Shown: piece by piece, positions 41,463 to 51,662 of the stretch | How the letters are laid out: every line of letters begins with the position of its first letter | Numbering within the stretch: the stretch's first letter is position 1 | The notes under the pieces: generated by a model | What the model saw: the letters and a program-made list of their open reading frames with translations, nothing else | Databases searched by the model: none | Told to the model about the DNA's origin: nothing | NCBI GenBank assembly: GCA_036154955.1 | Contig: JAYZWL010000152.1 | Coordinates: 1 to 64,000 of the forward strand | Direction: 5' to 3' | Source: Albimonas sp036154955 | Lineage (GTDB): Bacteria; Pseudomonadota; Alphaproteobacteria; Rhodobacterales; Rhodobacteraceae | DNA length: 64,000 nt | Translations under genes and position numbers: made by a program

Positions 41463-41466
<4 letters not shown>
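40735..41466 (-). CDS. DUF1868 protein, 2H phosphoesterase-like
   Basis: 243 residues. Two H-x-(T/S) motifs characteristic of 2H phosphoesterases: His80-Met-Thr82 (SFHMTQFDLV) and His183-Ile-Ser185 (FHISLAYL), about 100 residues apart as in the fold. 2H enzymes cut cyclic phosphodiesters or 2',5' bonds; DUF1868 members have no proven substrate. Its ATG overlaps the stop of the CUT1 ATPase gene (ATGA), so it is the last gene of the importer operon. A role in processing an imported phosphodiester (glycerophosphodiester or cyclic phosphate) would fit a Ugp-type importer, but this is inference. Confidence 0.83.
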
Positions 41467-42586
<1,120 letters not shown>

Positions 42587-42590
<4 letters not shown>

Positions 42591-43498
42591 TTCTCGGTCT
42601 CCACGAGGCCCTTGATGAACATGCGCTGGAACACCAGCACCACCAGCGCCGGCGGCGCCATGGCGAGGATGGCGAGCGCCAGGGCCTGGTTGTAGTCGGG
42701 GATGTTCGCGCCGATCCACACCTGGAGGATCTGGCGGATGCCGCGGACGATGGTGAACATGCCCTCGTCGGTGGTCATCAGCGCGGGCCACAGATACTGG
42801 TTCCAGCCCACCACGAACATGATGATGAAGATCGCCGCGATCATGGTCCGGCTCAGCGGCACGAGGATGTCGACGAAGAAGCGGAAGGGCCCGGCGCCGT
42901 CGATGCGCGCGGCCTCCAGCAGCTCGTCGGGGACGGAGCGGAAGAACTGCCGGAAGAAGAAGGTGGCGGTGGCCGACGCGATCAGCGGCAGGATCAGGCC
43001 GGACCAGGTGTTGAGCATCCCGAGGCTCTGCACCACCTCGTAGGAGGGCAGGATCCGCACCTCCAGCGGCAGGAGGAGCGTGGAGAAGATCACCCAGAAG
43101 GCCAGGCTCGCGAAGGGAAAGCGGAAATAGACGATGGCGTAGGCGGCGAGCATGGAGATCACGATCTTGCCCACCGCGAAGCCCATGCCAAGCAGCACGG
43201 AATTCCACATCATCAGCCCGCCGGTCACCTCGCCGGTGAAGCCGCCGCCCTTGAACATGACCGTCTCGTAGGTGCTGAGGAATTCGCCCCCCCAGCCGAT
43301 CTGCAGCCCCTCGGAATGGATCACCACCGGATCGAAGGTCGAGGACATGAAGGCCACCGCCATCGGCCCGCACATCAGCAGGACGCCGAGGATCAGCACC
43401 ACGTGATGGGCGATCTGCACCCGCTGGCGGGCCCGGTTCACCGGGCGGACGCGGGGGGCGGGGTCGGAGACGGAGGCGGGGTCGGCGAGGGCGGTCAT
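42587..43498 (-). CDS. CUT1-type ABC transporter permease (UgpE-like)
   Basis: 303 residues with six membrane helices after a cytoplasmic N-terminal tail. The EAA loop is ELLEAARIDGAGPFRFFVDILVPLS, standard for contact with the ATPase. LLPLEVRILPSYEVVQSLGM and the W-N-Q-Y-L-WPAL end of the last segment are common in UgpE-type permeases. It overlaps the ATPase gene start by 4 bases and follows the UgpA-type permease by 10 bases. Confidence 0.93.
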
Positions 43499-43508
43499 CT
43501 CGGGCTCC

Positions 43509-44390
43509 TCAGGAATAATGCACGCGCCGCTCGATCAGGCGGAACTGCACGATGGTCAGGGCGAAGACCGCGATCATCAGGATCACCGACTGCGCCGAGG
43601 AGCCGCCGAGGTCCTGCCCCCGGAAGCCGTCGAGAAACACCTTGTAGACCAACGTCACCGGGTTGTTCCCCGGCTCCCCCTTCAGCATCACGTCGAGCAC
43701 GCCGAAGGTCTCGAAGAAGGCGTAGGTGATGTTGATGACCAGCAGGAAGAAGCTGGTGGGGGCGAGCAGCGGGAACACCACCGTCCAGAACCGGCGGGCG
43801 GGGGAGCGGCAGTCGATCGAGGCCGCCTCGCGCAGGGAATTGGGGATGCCCTGCAGGCCGGACAGGAAGAAGATGAAGTTGACCGGGATCTGCTTCCACG
43901 CCGCCACGGTGATCATCGCGACCGCGGTGTCGAAATAGGAGACGCCCACCTGCATCTCCCAGCCGAGCCAGTTCGCGAAGGCGTTGAGCGGGCCGATATG
44001 CTGGTCGAACATCATCACCCCGATCAGGCCGGCGACCGGGGGCGCGATGGCGTAGACCCACATCAGCGCGGTCTTGTAGGACCCCGCCCCGCGCAGCACC
44101 GCGTCGGCCGACACCGCCAGCGCCAGCGCGACGCCCAGCGAGATCACGCAGATCGCCAGCGTGAAGACCGCGGTGAACCGGGCCGAGCGGCCGTAGTCGG
44201 CCGAGGAGGTCGAATCCACGTAGTTGTCGAAGCCCACGAAGGTGGCGTTCCCGAAGAACGGGTCCTCCAGGTAGAAGGACGACCGCAACGCCTCCCCCGC
44301 CGGCCACAGGAAGAACACCGCGACGATGATCAGCTGCGGCGCAAGCAGCAGGTAGGGCGTCCAGGACGCGCCGAACTGCACCTTCTTCAT
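43509..44390 (-). CDS. CUT1-type ABC transporter permease (UgpA-like)
   Basis: 293 residues, six helices (start SWTPYLLLAPQLIIVAVFF). EAA loop SLREAASIDCRSPARRFWTVVFPLL; the canonical Gly in the EAA motif is replaced by Cys-Arg (IDCRSP rather than IDGAGP), a small oddity. WPAGEALRSSFY near the start and FFLLVINITYAFFETFGVLD are usual for UgpA. It follows the binding-protein gene across a stem-loop. Confidence 0.92.
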   Translation of the reverse strand: MKKVQFGASWTPYLLLAPQLIIVAVFFLWPAGEALRSSFYLEDPFFGNATFVGFDNYVDSTSSADYGRSARFTAVFTLAICVISLGVALALAVSADAVLRGAGSYKTALMWVYAIAPPVAGLIGVMMFDQHIGPLNAFANWLGWEMQVGVSYFDTAVAMITVAAWKQIPVNFIFFLSGLQGIPNSLREAASIDCRSPARRFWTVVFPLLAPTSFFLLVINITYAFFETFGVLDVMLKGEPGNNPVTLVYKVFLDGFRGQDLGGSSAQSVILMIAVFALTIVQFRLIERRVHYS

Positions 44391-44545
44391 GGGGCGGGGC
44401 TCCGGTCGGGGGTCGGGGAAAGGGTCGGAAGGGCGTCGCCCCCGGCCGGAAGGGCGGAGGGCGAGGCGGGCGGCGGGGGGAGCGTCAGGGAACGCGACGC
44501 GACGCTCGGACAGGCGCGCAGGAAACGGGGGTCCGGGAACGGGAC

Positions 44546-44570
44546 GCGGCCGGGGAACGCCCCCGGCCGC
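44546..44570 (-). repeat. stem-loop between binding protein and permease genes
   Basis: Perfect 10-bp inverted repeat (arm GCGGCCGGGG, loop AACGC), 10 bases past the binding-protein stop. It is the usual intercistronic hairpin that gives more binding protein than membrane parts. The remaining bases to 44390 show nothing else. Confidence 0.65.
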
Positions 44571-44579
44571 GGCGCCGGC

Positions 44580-45890
44580 TCAGCCGGAGGTCTTGGCGAA
44601 CCGCTCCAGCAGCTTGTCGCCCTCGGCGTCGATGGTCTTGAGCGCCTCGTCGACCGAGGTCTCGCCGGCGAACACCTTGCCGAACTCGCGGTTCATCACG
44701 TCGCGGATCTGGACGTAGAAGCCCATCCGGTAGCCCTTGGTCCACTCGCCGCCGGGCAGGGAGAGCTGGAGGATGCCGGTCTCGGCCGCGGGGGCCTCGG
44801 CGTAGTAGCCGTCCGACTTGGCCAGCTCATAGGCCGCGGTGGTGATCGGAACGTAGCCGGTTTCCTTGTGCCAGTAATACTGGATCTCCGGCGAGGTCAG
44901 GAACTCGAAGAACGCGGCCGAGGCCTTGTTCTGATCCGCCGGATGGCCGGCCAGGGCGAACAGCGCCGCGCCGCCGATGAAGGTGGTGCCGCCGGCGCCC
45001 TCGACGTCGCCCCAGTAGGGCAGGTAGGTGGCCGAGAACGGGGCCTTCATCGACTTGGTCAGACCGCCGAAGGAACCCGAGGAGCCGAGCCACATGGCGA
45101 CCTGGCCGTTCTCGAACGGGGCCTGGTTGTCGGACCAGCCGGCGCCGTAATAGCCGAACAGGCCCTCGTCCTTCCACTCCTTGAGCTTCTCGAAGTGGCG
45201 CTTCAGCTCCGGGGTCTGGGACAGCAGCAGCTTGGTGCCCTCGGCGCCCTCGTAGCCGTTGTCGTTGGTCGCGAACTGGAGGTTGTGGCGGGAGAAGAAG
45301 TTCTCCACGAAGATCCAGGGCGTGTGGCTCTGGGCGAGCGGGACGTAGCCGGCTTCCTTGAGATTCGGCGCGATCTCCTCGAACTCCTCCCAGGTCTTGG
45401 GGGGCTGGACGCCGGCCTTCTCCAGCGCCTCGGTGTTGTAATACATCACCGGGGTCGAGGAGTTGAACGGCATGCCGACCATCTTGCCGGCGGCGTCGGC
45501 GTAGAAGTAGCGCACGCCCTCGATGTAGTCGTTCACGTCGAACGCCACGCCGTTCTGCTTCAGCAGATCCTCGGCCGGCAGCACCGCGCCCTTGGCGCCG
45601 ATGATGGTGGCGGAGCCGGCGTCGAACACCTGCACGATGTTGGGCTGCTCGCCGGCGCGGAACGCGGCGATGGTCGCGGTCAGCGTCTCTTCGTAGTTGC
45701 CCTTGTAGATCGGGGTGATCTTGTAGTCGGACTGGCTGTCGTTGAAGCGGGTGGCGATCTCGTTGACCACCTCGCCCAGACGGCCGCCCATGGCGTGCCA
45801 CCAGGAGATTTCGGTCTGGGCCTGGGCGGCGCCGGCGGCGAAGGCCATCGCGGGGGCCAGCGCGGCGGCGAGCAGCTTGCTGCGAAGCAT
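44580..45890 (-). CDS. CUT1-type ABC transporter substrate-binding protein (UgpB-like)
   Basis: 436 residues from ATG 45890. Sec signal LLAAALAPAMAFAAGAAQAQ, then the UgpB-like mature part TEISWWHAMGGRLGEVVNEI. FRAGEQPNIVQVFDAGSATI (about 80-98) and PFNSSTPVMYYNTEALEKAG (about 145-164) closely follow the glycerol-3-phosphate binder, including the WWHAM opening and the SSTPV loop. Glycerol-3-phosphate or a glycerophosphodiester is therefore the best guess, with sugars as alternative. Promoter-proximal gene of the operon. Confidence 0.9.
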   Translation of the reverse strand: MLRSKLLAAALAPAMAFAAGAAQAQTEISWWHAMGGRLGEVVNEIATRFNDSQSDYKITPIYKGNYEETLTATIAAFRAGEQPNIVQVFDAGSATIIGAKGAVLPAEDLLKQNGVAFDVNDYIEGVRYFYADAAGKMVGMPFNSSTPVMYYNTEALEKAGVQPPKTWEEFEEIAPNLKEAGYVPLAQSHTPWIFVENFFSRHNLQFATNDNGYEGAEGTKLLLSQTPELKRHFEKLKEWKDEGLFGYYGAGWSDNQAPFENGQVAMWLGSSGSFGGLTKSMKAPFSATYLPYWGDVEGAGGTTFIGGAALFALAGHPADQNKASAAFFEFLTSPEIQYYWHKETGYVPITTAAYELAKSDGYYAEAPAAETGILQLSLPGGEWTKGYRMGFYVQIRDVMNREFGKVFAGETSVDEALKTIDAEGDKLLERFAKTSG

Positions 45891-45941
45891 GGACGTCTCC
45901 GTTGTCGTCGGGAGGGTGCGGGGCCTGAGCCCTAGTCCGGC

Positions 45942-45972
45942 TTCATGTCGTCCCGGTCTCGGTTTCATGTCG
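45942..45972. promoter_or_regulatory. 11-base-phased TGTC repeats, Pho-box-like
   Basis: TTCATGTCG occurs at 45942 and again at 45964, 22 bases apart, with TCTC at 45957 halfway. TGTC/TCTC/TGTC at 11-base spacing resembles the repeat phasing of PhoB sites (TGTCA every 11 bases) but lacks the full consensus. It lies between the Ugp-like operon and the GGDEF-EAL gene. Confidence 0.35.
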
Positions 45973-46089
45973 GTTCGACGACGATCCCCGCACGCGGCGC
46001 CGCCTCCGGTCGCCGCGCGCGTCAACCAATCCTGAACTTCCGCGCCTTATCCCGGGCCGTCTCTGCGAGGATGAGGCGGGAGGACGGGC

Positions 46090-47718
46090 ATGCGCGCATG
46101 GCGCAGGGGGCTGAGCTGGGCGACCAGCGCCGAGGCGGCGCTGGCGGCGCTGGCCGTCGCCGCGTGGTTCTGGTTCGCGCGGCACGACGCGCTGGAGGCG
46201 ACCTACGCCTATCTGCGCAGCCATGAGGACCTGGAGCTGGACGAAGCCGTCATCGGCCTGTTCGTCGCCGGCCAGCTCGCCATCGCGCTGCTGATCCTGC
46301 GCGGCATCCGCCTGCGCCGCGCCACCCGCCGCGGCGACGCGGCGGAGGAGGAGGCCGCCTGGCTCGCCCGCCACGACCCGCTGACCGGCCTGCCCAACCG
46401 GCGCAGCCTGGACGAGCATCTCGCGGTCCACGCCGCGCGCCACGACCGGCGGCGGGGGGAACGGCGGGGCCAGGGCTCCCGCCGCGGGGCGCGCCGGCCC
46501 TGGACGCAGGGGGCGGCGGTGCTCTGCCTCGATCTCGACGGGTTCAAGCAGGTCAACACGCTGATGGGCCACGAAGGCGGCGATCGCCTGCTGGAAGCGG
46601 TCGCCAAGCGCCTGAAGGATTTGGCGGGGGAGGAACTGGTCGCCCGGCTCGGCGGCGACGAATTCGTGCTCATCGCCGACCGGGGCCGCGTCCGGGACCC
46701 GATGGCGCTGGCCCGCGCGGCGGTGGCGGCTCTGGCGGAGCCGGTGGCGCTTCCCGGCGGCGCCACGGCGCGCATCGGAACCTGCGTGGGCGTGGCCCTG
46801 ACGCCCGATGACGCCGCCTCCCAGGACGAGGCGCTGCGCCTCGCCGACGCCGCGCTTTACGAGGCCAAGCGCCTGGGCCGCGACAAGGTGGTGCGCTTCG
46901 ATCCCGCGATGGCGGAGGCGCTGGACCGCCGCGCCCGGGCCGAGCTCGCGCTGCGCGACGCCCTGGATCGCGGGGAGATCGCGCCGCACTACCAGCCGCT
47001 CACCGACATCGCCTCCGGCGCGCTGGTGGGGTTCGAGGCGCTGGCGCGCTGGACCTCCGCCGACGGCCCGGTGCCCCCCGACGAGTTCCTGTCGCTGGCC
47101 GAAGAGATCGGGCTTCTGCCGGAACTGTCGGACAAGCTGCTGGCCCGCGCCTGCGAGGATGCGCGCGGCTGGCCGGACCACCTGAAGCTCGCCTTCAACA
47201 TCTCGCCCGCGCAGCTCGGCGACCGGCTGCTGGGCGAACGGATCCTGTGGATTCTCGACGCCGCCGATTTTCCCGCCCGCCGCCTGCAGGTGGAGATCCC
47301 GGAGGCCGCGGCCCTGCGCGACGCGGAGTCCGAGGGCGGCCTGCTCGACCAGTTGCAGAAGGCCGGGGCCATGGTGGCGCTGGACGATTTCGGGGCCGGC
47401 TACACCAGTCTCGGCCAGCTTGCGCAGCTCAAGTTCAACGCCATCAAGATCGACCGCGGCTTCCTGCGCGCCGCGCAGGGCGACGCGGCGCGGGTGGAAG
47501 CGATCCGCGCCATCGTGGCGCTGGGGCGGGGCCTTGGCGTGACCACCACCGCGGAGGGGATCGAAACGCGGGAGCAGCTTTCCCGCCTGCGCGAGCTGGG
47601 CTGCGATGTCGGCCAGGGCCACCTGTTCAGCCCCGCGCTTCCGCCGGAGGACGCCGCCGCCGTGGCCGCCGGCCGCAAACCCATCGCCAGACTGGACGAA
47701 TCCCGGCGGGCCGGCTGA
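46090..47718 (+). CDS. GGDEF-EAL cyclic-di-GMP protein with two membrane helices
   Basis: 542 residues from ATG 46090, after GGGAGG. Membrane helices at about 14-31 and 54-72, then GGDEF domain (GGDEF at 188-192 intact) and EAL domain (Glu316 in FEALARW, NISPAQL, VEIPEAAA, DDFGAGYTSL, IKIDRGFL, TAEGIET, GQGHLFSP). All catalytic and metal-binding EAL residues are present, so both synthesis and hydrolysis of c-di-GMP are possible. No RxxD inhibitory site precedes GGDEF. A 20-residue arginine-rich insert (about 117-137) interrupts the first part of the GGDEF domain, which is unusual. No sensory domain beyond the short N-terminus. Confidence 0.93.
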   Translation: MRAWRRGLSWATSAEAALAALAVAAWFWFARHDALEATYAYLRSHEDLELDEAVIGLFVAGQLAIALLILRGIRLRRATRRGDAAEEEAAWLARHDPLTGLPNRRSLDEHLAVHAARHDRRRGERRGQGSRRGARRPWTQGAAVLCLDLDGFKQVNTLMGHEGGDRLLEAVAKRLKDLAGEELVARLGGDEFVLIADRGRVRDPMALARAAVAALAEPVALPGGATARIGTCVGVALTPDDAASQDEALRLADAALYEAKRLGRDKVVRFDPAMAEALDRRARAELALRDALDRGEIAPHYQPLTDIASGALVGFEALARWTSADGPVPPDEFLSLAEEIGLLPELSDKLLARACEDARGWPDHLKLAFNISPAQLGDRLLGERILWILDAADFPARRLQVEIPEAAALRDAESEGGLLDQLQKAGAMVALDDFGAGYTSLGQLAQLKFNAIKIDRGFLRAAQGDAARVEAIRAIVALGRGLGVTTTAEGIETREQLSRLRELGCDVGQGHLFSPALPPEDAAAVAAGRKPIARLDESRRAG

Positions 47719-48537
47719 CGCAGGAGGCGGCGCGCGGCGACGCCAGGCCGCGACGCATGGGGCGCGCCGGTCCGGGGACATGCCCTGCGCGAAGATCGCG
47801 GTCGCGCCTCGGCGCCGCCCACAGGCCCGAGCGCATCGGCGGGCGCGCCGCGTCGCTCGCGGAGATACGGTCAAGAGCCCGTTCCTCGGCCTCGATCGCA
47901 GCTCTCGCCGGCCACGCGCCCCGGGCTCGCCCCGAAGCCTCGTCGCCCCTCGCCCACGCCCCCCCCGGGCCCGGGCGCAGGCGCGTCCCCGGCGCCTCGC
48001 TTCACGGGCCTCCGCGAAGGGTGCGGCGAGGCGTAAAGGACAGGCCCCGGAGACGGCCGAGGACCCGGTGACCGGCATCGGGCTGACGACGCGGCGAAGC
48101 ACGGCCTTCGGCGGCGGCGCCCCTCCGCAAGACGGCCGCCCTCCCGCTCCACGTCCTGGCCGTCGGCATTCCCTCGAACGCGGCGCCCAGTCCCCTCCCC
48201 ACGAGGCGACGCCGGGGCGGGCCGCGGCAGGGGGCGCTGCGCTTCGGCGCCCGCGCGGCGGGCGGCCAGGCGGGCGCGTTCCGACGGTTTCCCCCCCGGA
48301 CCGGCGGGACACGCCGCCGATCCCGCCCCGTCGACCCCGACCCGCCGACCATGGCCTCGCGCGCCCGCGCCGCCGTCGCCGGCGCCAGAGTCGCCACGGC
48401 CTCCGCGCCGCGCGGGCGCCTGCGCGCCAGCGGCGAGAGGGTCGTCGCGCGGCCCGGCCCCGGTCGACGCGCCGCCCCGAAAAACGGCGCCCCGGACCGG
48501 CCGGGACGCCGCGACGGTCACGCGATGGCGCCTCGGC
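47719..48537. other. 819-base stretch without a convincing gene
   Basis: Very GC-rich throughout. Long frames exist on both strands but none shows a recognisable domain, a ribosome site with a sensible start, or non-repetitive composition; they are Arg/Pro/Ala-rich as expected of non-coding GC-rich DNA. No tRNA, strong terminator or repeat array was seen. Confidence 0.5.
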
Positions 48538-49527
48538 TCAGGCGGCGGCGGACCCGGCGGTCCCGCCGAAGCGGGCGAGGCGGGTGGCGATGATCTCCTC
48601 GGCCTCGGCCATGATCCGGTCCACCAGCTCCTTCACCGTCGGCACGTCGTGGATCAGCGCCTGGATGGTGCCGGCGGTCCAGATGCCCGCATCGACGTCG
48701 CCGGTCTGGTAGGCCTCCTTGCCCCGCGCGCCCTTGACCAGATGCGCCACCTTCTCGAAGGGCTCGCCCGCCCGCTCCAGCTCCAGCACCTGCTGGGAGA
48801 TGGCGTTCTTCCGCACGCGCGAGGTGTTGCGGTAGTTGCGGAAGATCAGGTCGGTCGACCGTTCGTCCCCCTCCACCATCGCCTGCTTGAAGTTCATGTG
48901 GATCGGCGCCTCCTGCGTGCACATGAAGCGGGTGCCCATGTTCACGCCCTCCGCCCCCATGGCCAGCGCCGCCACCAGCCCGCGCCCGTCCCCGAACCCG
49001 CCCGAGGCGATGACCGGGATCTTCACCTTGTCCACGCAGGCCGGGATCAGGATCATGTTGGGGATGTCGTCCTCGCCCGGATGCCCGGCGCATTCGAACC
49101 CGTCGATGGAGATGGCGTCCACGCCCATCCGCTCCGCCGACAGGGCGTGGCGGACGGCGGTGCATTTGTGGATGACCTTCACGCCGTGCTTCTTCAGCTC
49201 GGTCACGTGCTCCTCGGGCTTGTAGCCGGCGGTCTCCACGATCTTGACCCCGCCCTGCACGATGGCGTCGCGATATTCCGCGTAGGGCGGCGGGGTCAGC
49301 GTCGGCAGGATGGTCAGGTTCACGCCGAAGGGCTTGTCGGTCATGTCCCGGCAGCGCTTGATCTCCTTGAGCAGCGCCTCCGGGGTGGGCTGGGTCAGCG
49401 CGGTGATGAAGCCCAGCGCGCCGGCATTGGCCACCGGGGCCACCAGATCGGCGGTGCCGACCCACTGCATGCCGCCCTGCGCGATGGGATGCTCGACCCC
49501 CATCAGTTCGGTGAAACGGGTTTTCAT
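48538..49527 (-). CDS. nitronate monooxygenase (NPD-like FMN enzyme)
   Basis: 329 residues from ATG 49527, after GAGGAGA. FMN barrel landmarks: MGVEHPIAQGGMQWVG, the IDGFECAGHPGEDD loop (about 145-158, with catalytic-type His), ASGGFGDGRGLVAALAMGA (phosphate loop, about 180-198) and MGTRFMCTQEAP. It is intact, unlike the homologue at 1864-2888. It lies just downstream of the second acyl-CoA operon behind a hairpin. The true substrate may be an acyl-CoA-related or nitro compound and cannot be read from sequence. Confidence 0.9.
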   Translation of the reverse strand: MKTRFTELMGVEHPIAQGGMQWVGTADLVAPVANAGALGFITALTQPTPEALLKEIKRCRDMTDKPFGVNLTILPTLTPPPYAEYRDAIVQGGVKIVETAGYKPEEHVTELKKHGVKVIHKCTAVRHALSAERMGVDAISIDGFECAGHPGEDDIPNMILIPACVDKVKIPVIASGGFGDGRGLVAALAMGAEGVNMGTRFMCTQEAPIHMNFKQAMVEGDERSTDLIFRNYRNTSRVRKNAISQQVLELERAGEPFEKVAHLVKGARGKEAYQTGDVDAGIWTAGTIQALIHDVPTVKELVDRIMAEAEEIIATRLARFGGTAGSAAA

Positions 49528-49576
49528 CTGAGGTCTCCTCCTGCGGGCCGGCCTCTCGCCGGGCCATTCATGCGAA

Positions 49577-49606
49577 CGGGCCGGAGGGGTCGCCCCCGCC
49601 GGCCCG
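49577..49606 (-). terminator. hairpin after the SDR gene of the second acyl-CoA operon
   Basis: Outer arms CGGGCCGG/CCGGCCCG with inner GGGG/CCCC, 28 bases past the SDR stop and before the nitronate monooxygenase start, followed on the minus strand by TTCG. It is likely a partial terminator. Confidence 0.55.
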
Positions 49607-49633
49607 GCCGTCGCGTCCGTCGCGGTCCGCCGC

Positions 49634-50413
49634 TCAGCGCGGCGCCATGCGGATGGCGCCGTCGAGCCGCACGTCCTCGCCGTTGAAATAGCCGGTCTCC
49701 AGCATCAGGCAGGCCAGCGCCGCGTATTCCGCGGGATCCCCCAGCCGCGGCGGATGCGGGACCGAGGCCGACAGCGCCGCCTTCACGTTGTCCGGCGCGC
49801 CCTGCAGCAGGGGCGTGTTGAAGATGCCGGGCAGGATGGTGTTGATCCGGATCCCCTCGGCCGCGAAGTCGCGGGCGATGGGCAGGGTCATCGCCACGAT
49901 GGCGCCCTTGGAGGCGGAATAGGCCACCTGCCCCATCTGCCCGTCCTCGGCCGCCACCGAGGCGGTCATCACCATAGCGCCGCGGTCGCCGCAGTCCATC
50001 TTCTCGACCTCGAGCATCCCCGCGGCGGAGGCGACGATGCAGCGGAAGGTGCCGACCTGGTTGACCTGGATGGTCCGCATGTAGTCGGCCATGGAGAACC
50101 GCTTGATCTCCCCGGTCTTGCGGTCCCGCCCCACGGTCTTGGCCGCGGTGCCGATGCCGGCGCAGTTGACCAGGATCCGTTCCTGCCCCTGGGCCGACCG
50201 CGCCATGGCGAAGCCTTCCTCCACGCTGTCGTCGGAGGTCACGTCGACCGCGCAGAACACGCCGCCGATCTCCGTGGCCAGCGCCTCGCCCTTCTCGGCG
50301 TTGAGGTCGAAGAGGGCGACCTTCGCCCCCTTCGCCGCCAGCATCTTCGCCGTGGCGGCGCCGAGGCCGGAAGCCCCGCCGGTCACCACCGCGCTCAGTC
50401 CGCGGACATCCAT
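49634..50413 (-). CDS. SDR, 3-hydroxyacyl-CoA dehydrogenase (HSD10-like)
   Basis: 259 residues from ATG 50413, overlapping the thiolase stop (TGATG). VVTGGASGLGAATAKMLA (NAD loop), DLNAEKG with Asp for NAD, NCAGIGTA, MTASVAA (Ser), and YSASKGAI (Tyr/Lys). The end FNTPLLQGAP and LETGYFNGEDVRLDGAIRM match type-10 17-beta-hydroxysteroid/3-hydroxyacyl-CoA dehydrogenases. It would supply the third step of beta-oxidation in this operon. A longer frame (50461) adds an arginine tail without ribosome site. Confidence 0.9.
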   Translation of the reverse strand: MDVRGLSAVVTGGASGLGAATAKMLAAKGAKVALFDLNAEKGEALATEIGGVFCAVDVTSDDSVEEGFAMARSAQGQERILVNCAGIGTAAKTVGRDRKTGEIKRFSMADYMRTIQVNQVGTFRCIVASAAGMLEVEKMDCGDRGAMVMTASVAAEDGQMGQVAYSASKGAIVAMTLPIARDFAAEGIRINTILPGIFNTPLLQGAPDNVKAALSASVPHPPRLGDPAEYAALACLMLETGYFNGEDVRLDGAIRMAPR

Positions 50414-51585
50414 CACAGGGCCTCGACGATGGTGACGTTGGCCAGCCCGCCGCCTTCGCACATGGTCTGCAGGCCGTATTTCTTGCCCCGCGCCTTGAGC
50501 GCATGGACCAGCGTCGCCATCAGTTTGGTGCCCGAGGCGCCCAGCGGGTGGCCCAGCGCGATGGCGCCGCCGTTGACGTTGATCTTCTCGGGATCGGCGC
50601 CCAGATGCTTGAGCCAGGCCATCGGCACCGGCGCGAAGGCCTCGTTGACCTCGTAGAGGTCGATGTCGTCGATCTTCATGCCCGCCCGCTTCAGCGCCTT
50701 CTCGGTTGCGAAGAGCGGCTCTTCGAGCATGATCACCGGGTCGCCGCCGGTCACCGACATGTGGTGGATGCGGGCGATGGGCGTCAGTCCGTATTTCTTC
50801 ACAGCCGCCTCGGAGGCGACCAGCACGGCCGAGGAGCCGTCGCAGATCTGGGAGGCGTTGCCGGCGGTGATCACGCCGCCTTCCTGCAGGGTCTTCAGGC
50901 CCGCCAGCCCCTCCATCGAGGCGTCGGCGCGGATGCCCTCGTCACGGGTGTGCAGCATGGTCCCGCCGTCGCCGTCGGGGACCTCGATGGGCACGATCTC
51001 CTGGTCGAAGGCGCCGGCCTCGGCGGCGGCGGCGGCCCGCTTGTGGGAACGCAGCGAATATTCGTCCAGCATCTCGCGGGAGAAGCCGTGCTTCTTCGCG
51101 ATCATCTCGGCACCGGCGAACTGGGTGAAGGCGATGCCCGGGAACTTGGCGTCCAGCCCCGGCGACTTGGCCGAATTCGGCTGGAACTCGGGCGTGAACG
51201 AGCCGGTGGAGCCCATCGGCACCCGGGTCATCGATTCGACGCCGGCCGCGATCACCACGTCCTGGGTCCCCGACATCACCGCCTGGGCGGCGAACTGGAT
51301 GGCCTGCTGGGACGAGCCGCACTGACGGTCGATGCTGACCGCCGGCACATGCTGGGGCAGCCGCGAGGCGAGCACGGCGTTGCGCCCGACATGGAGCCCC
51401 TGCTCCTTGGTCTGGCCGACGCAGCCCATCACCACGTCCTCGATCGCGTTCGGGTCGATGCCGGACCGGTCGAGGATCGCGTTCAGCGAGGCGGCGGCGA
51501 GGTCGACGGGGTGCCAGCCGGCGACCTTCCCGCCGCGGCGTCCGCCGGCGGTGCGCACGGCGGTGCAGATGTAAGCTTCGGGCAT
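50413..51585 (-). CDS. acetyl-CoA C-acyltransferase (thiolase)
   Basis: 390 residues from ATG 51585, after AAGGGAGGAG. All catalytic residues are intact: nucleophile Cys in DRQCGSSQQAI (about 90), His in GGAIALGHPLGASGTK, and second Cys in CEGGGLAN near the C-terminus. The signature NEAFAPVPMAWLK is present. It is thus a true degradative thiolase, in contrast to the Cys-less protein at 3704-4852. Fourth step of the beta-oxidation set encoded by its operon. Confidence 0.94.
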   Translation of the reverse strand: MPEAYICTAVRTAGGRRGGKVAGWHPVDLAAASLNAILDRSGIDPNAIEDVVMGCVGQTKEQGLHVGRNAVLASRLPQHVPAVSIDRQCGSSQQAIQFAAQAVMSGTQDVVIAAGVESMTRVPMGSTGSFTPEFQPNSAKSPGLDAKFPGIAFTQFAGAEMIAKKHGFSREMLDEYSLRSHKRAAAAAEAGAFDQEIVPIEVPDGDGGTMLHTRDEGIRADASMEGLAGLKTLQEGGVITAGNASQICDGSSAVLVASEAAVKKYGLTPIARIHHMSVTGGDPVIMLEEPLFATEKALKRAGMKIDDIDLYEVNEAFAPVPMAWLKHLGADPEKINVNGGAIALGHPLGASGTKLMATLVHALKARGKKYGLQTMCEGGGLANVTIVEAL

Positions 51586-51621
51586 GTCATCTCCTCCCTT
51601 TTGGGGGCCTGTCAGGGGCCG

Positions 51622-51645
51622 CCCGGCGGCTTTCGCGCCGCCGGG
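51622..51645 (-). repeat. stem-loop between crotonase and thiolase genes
   Basis: Perfect 9-bp inverted repeat (arm CCCGGCGGC, loop TTTCGC) in the 77-base gap. On the plus strand it is followed by TTTC; on the minus strand, the direction of the operon, no U-run follows, so attenuation or mRNA protection is more likely than full termination. Confidence 0.55.
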
Positions 51646-51662
51646 TTTCAAGGTCTCGCGCC

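Noticed and set aside
43518..45935. Rightward frame of 805 codons
   Set aside because: Antisense to the UgpA- and UgpB-like genes, which have clear motifs.
45943..48312. Leftward frame of 789 codons
   Set aside because: Antisense to the GGDEF-EAL gene and extends into the gene-free stretch; no recognisable domain.
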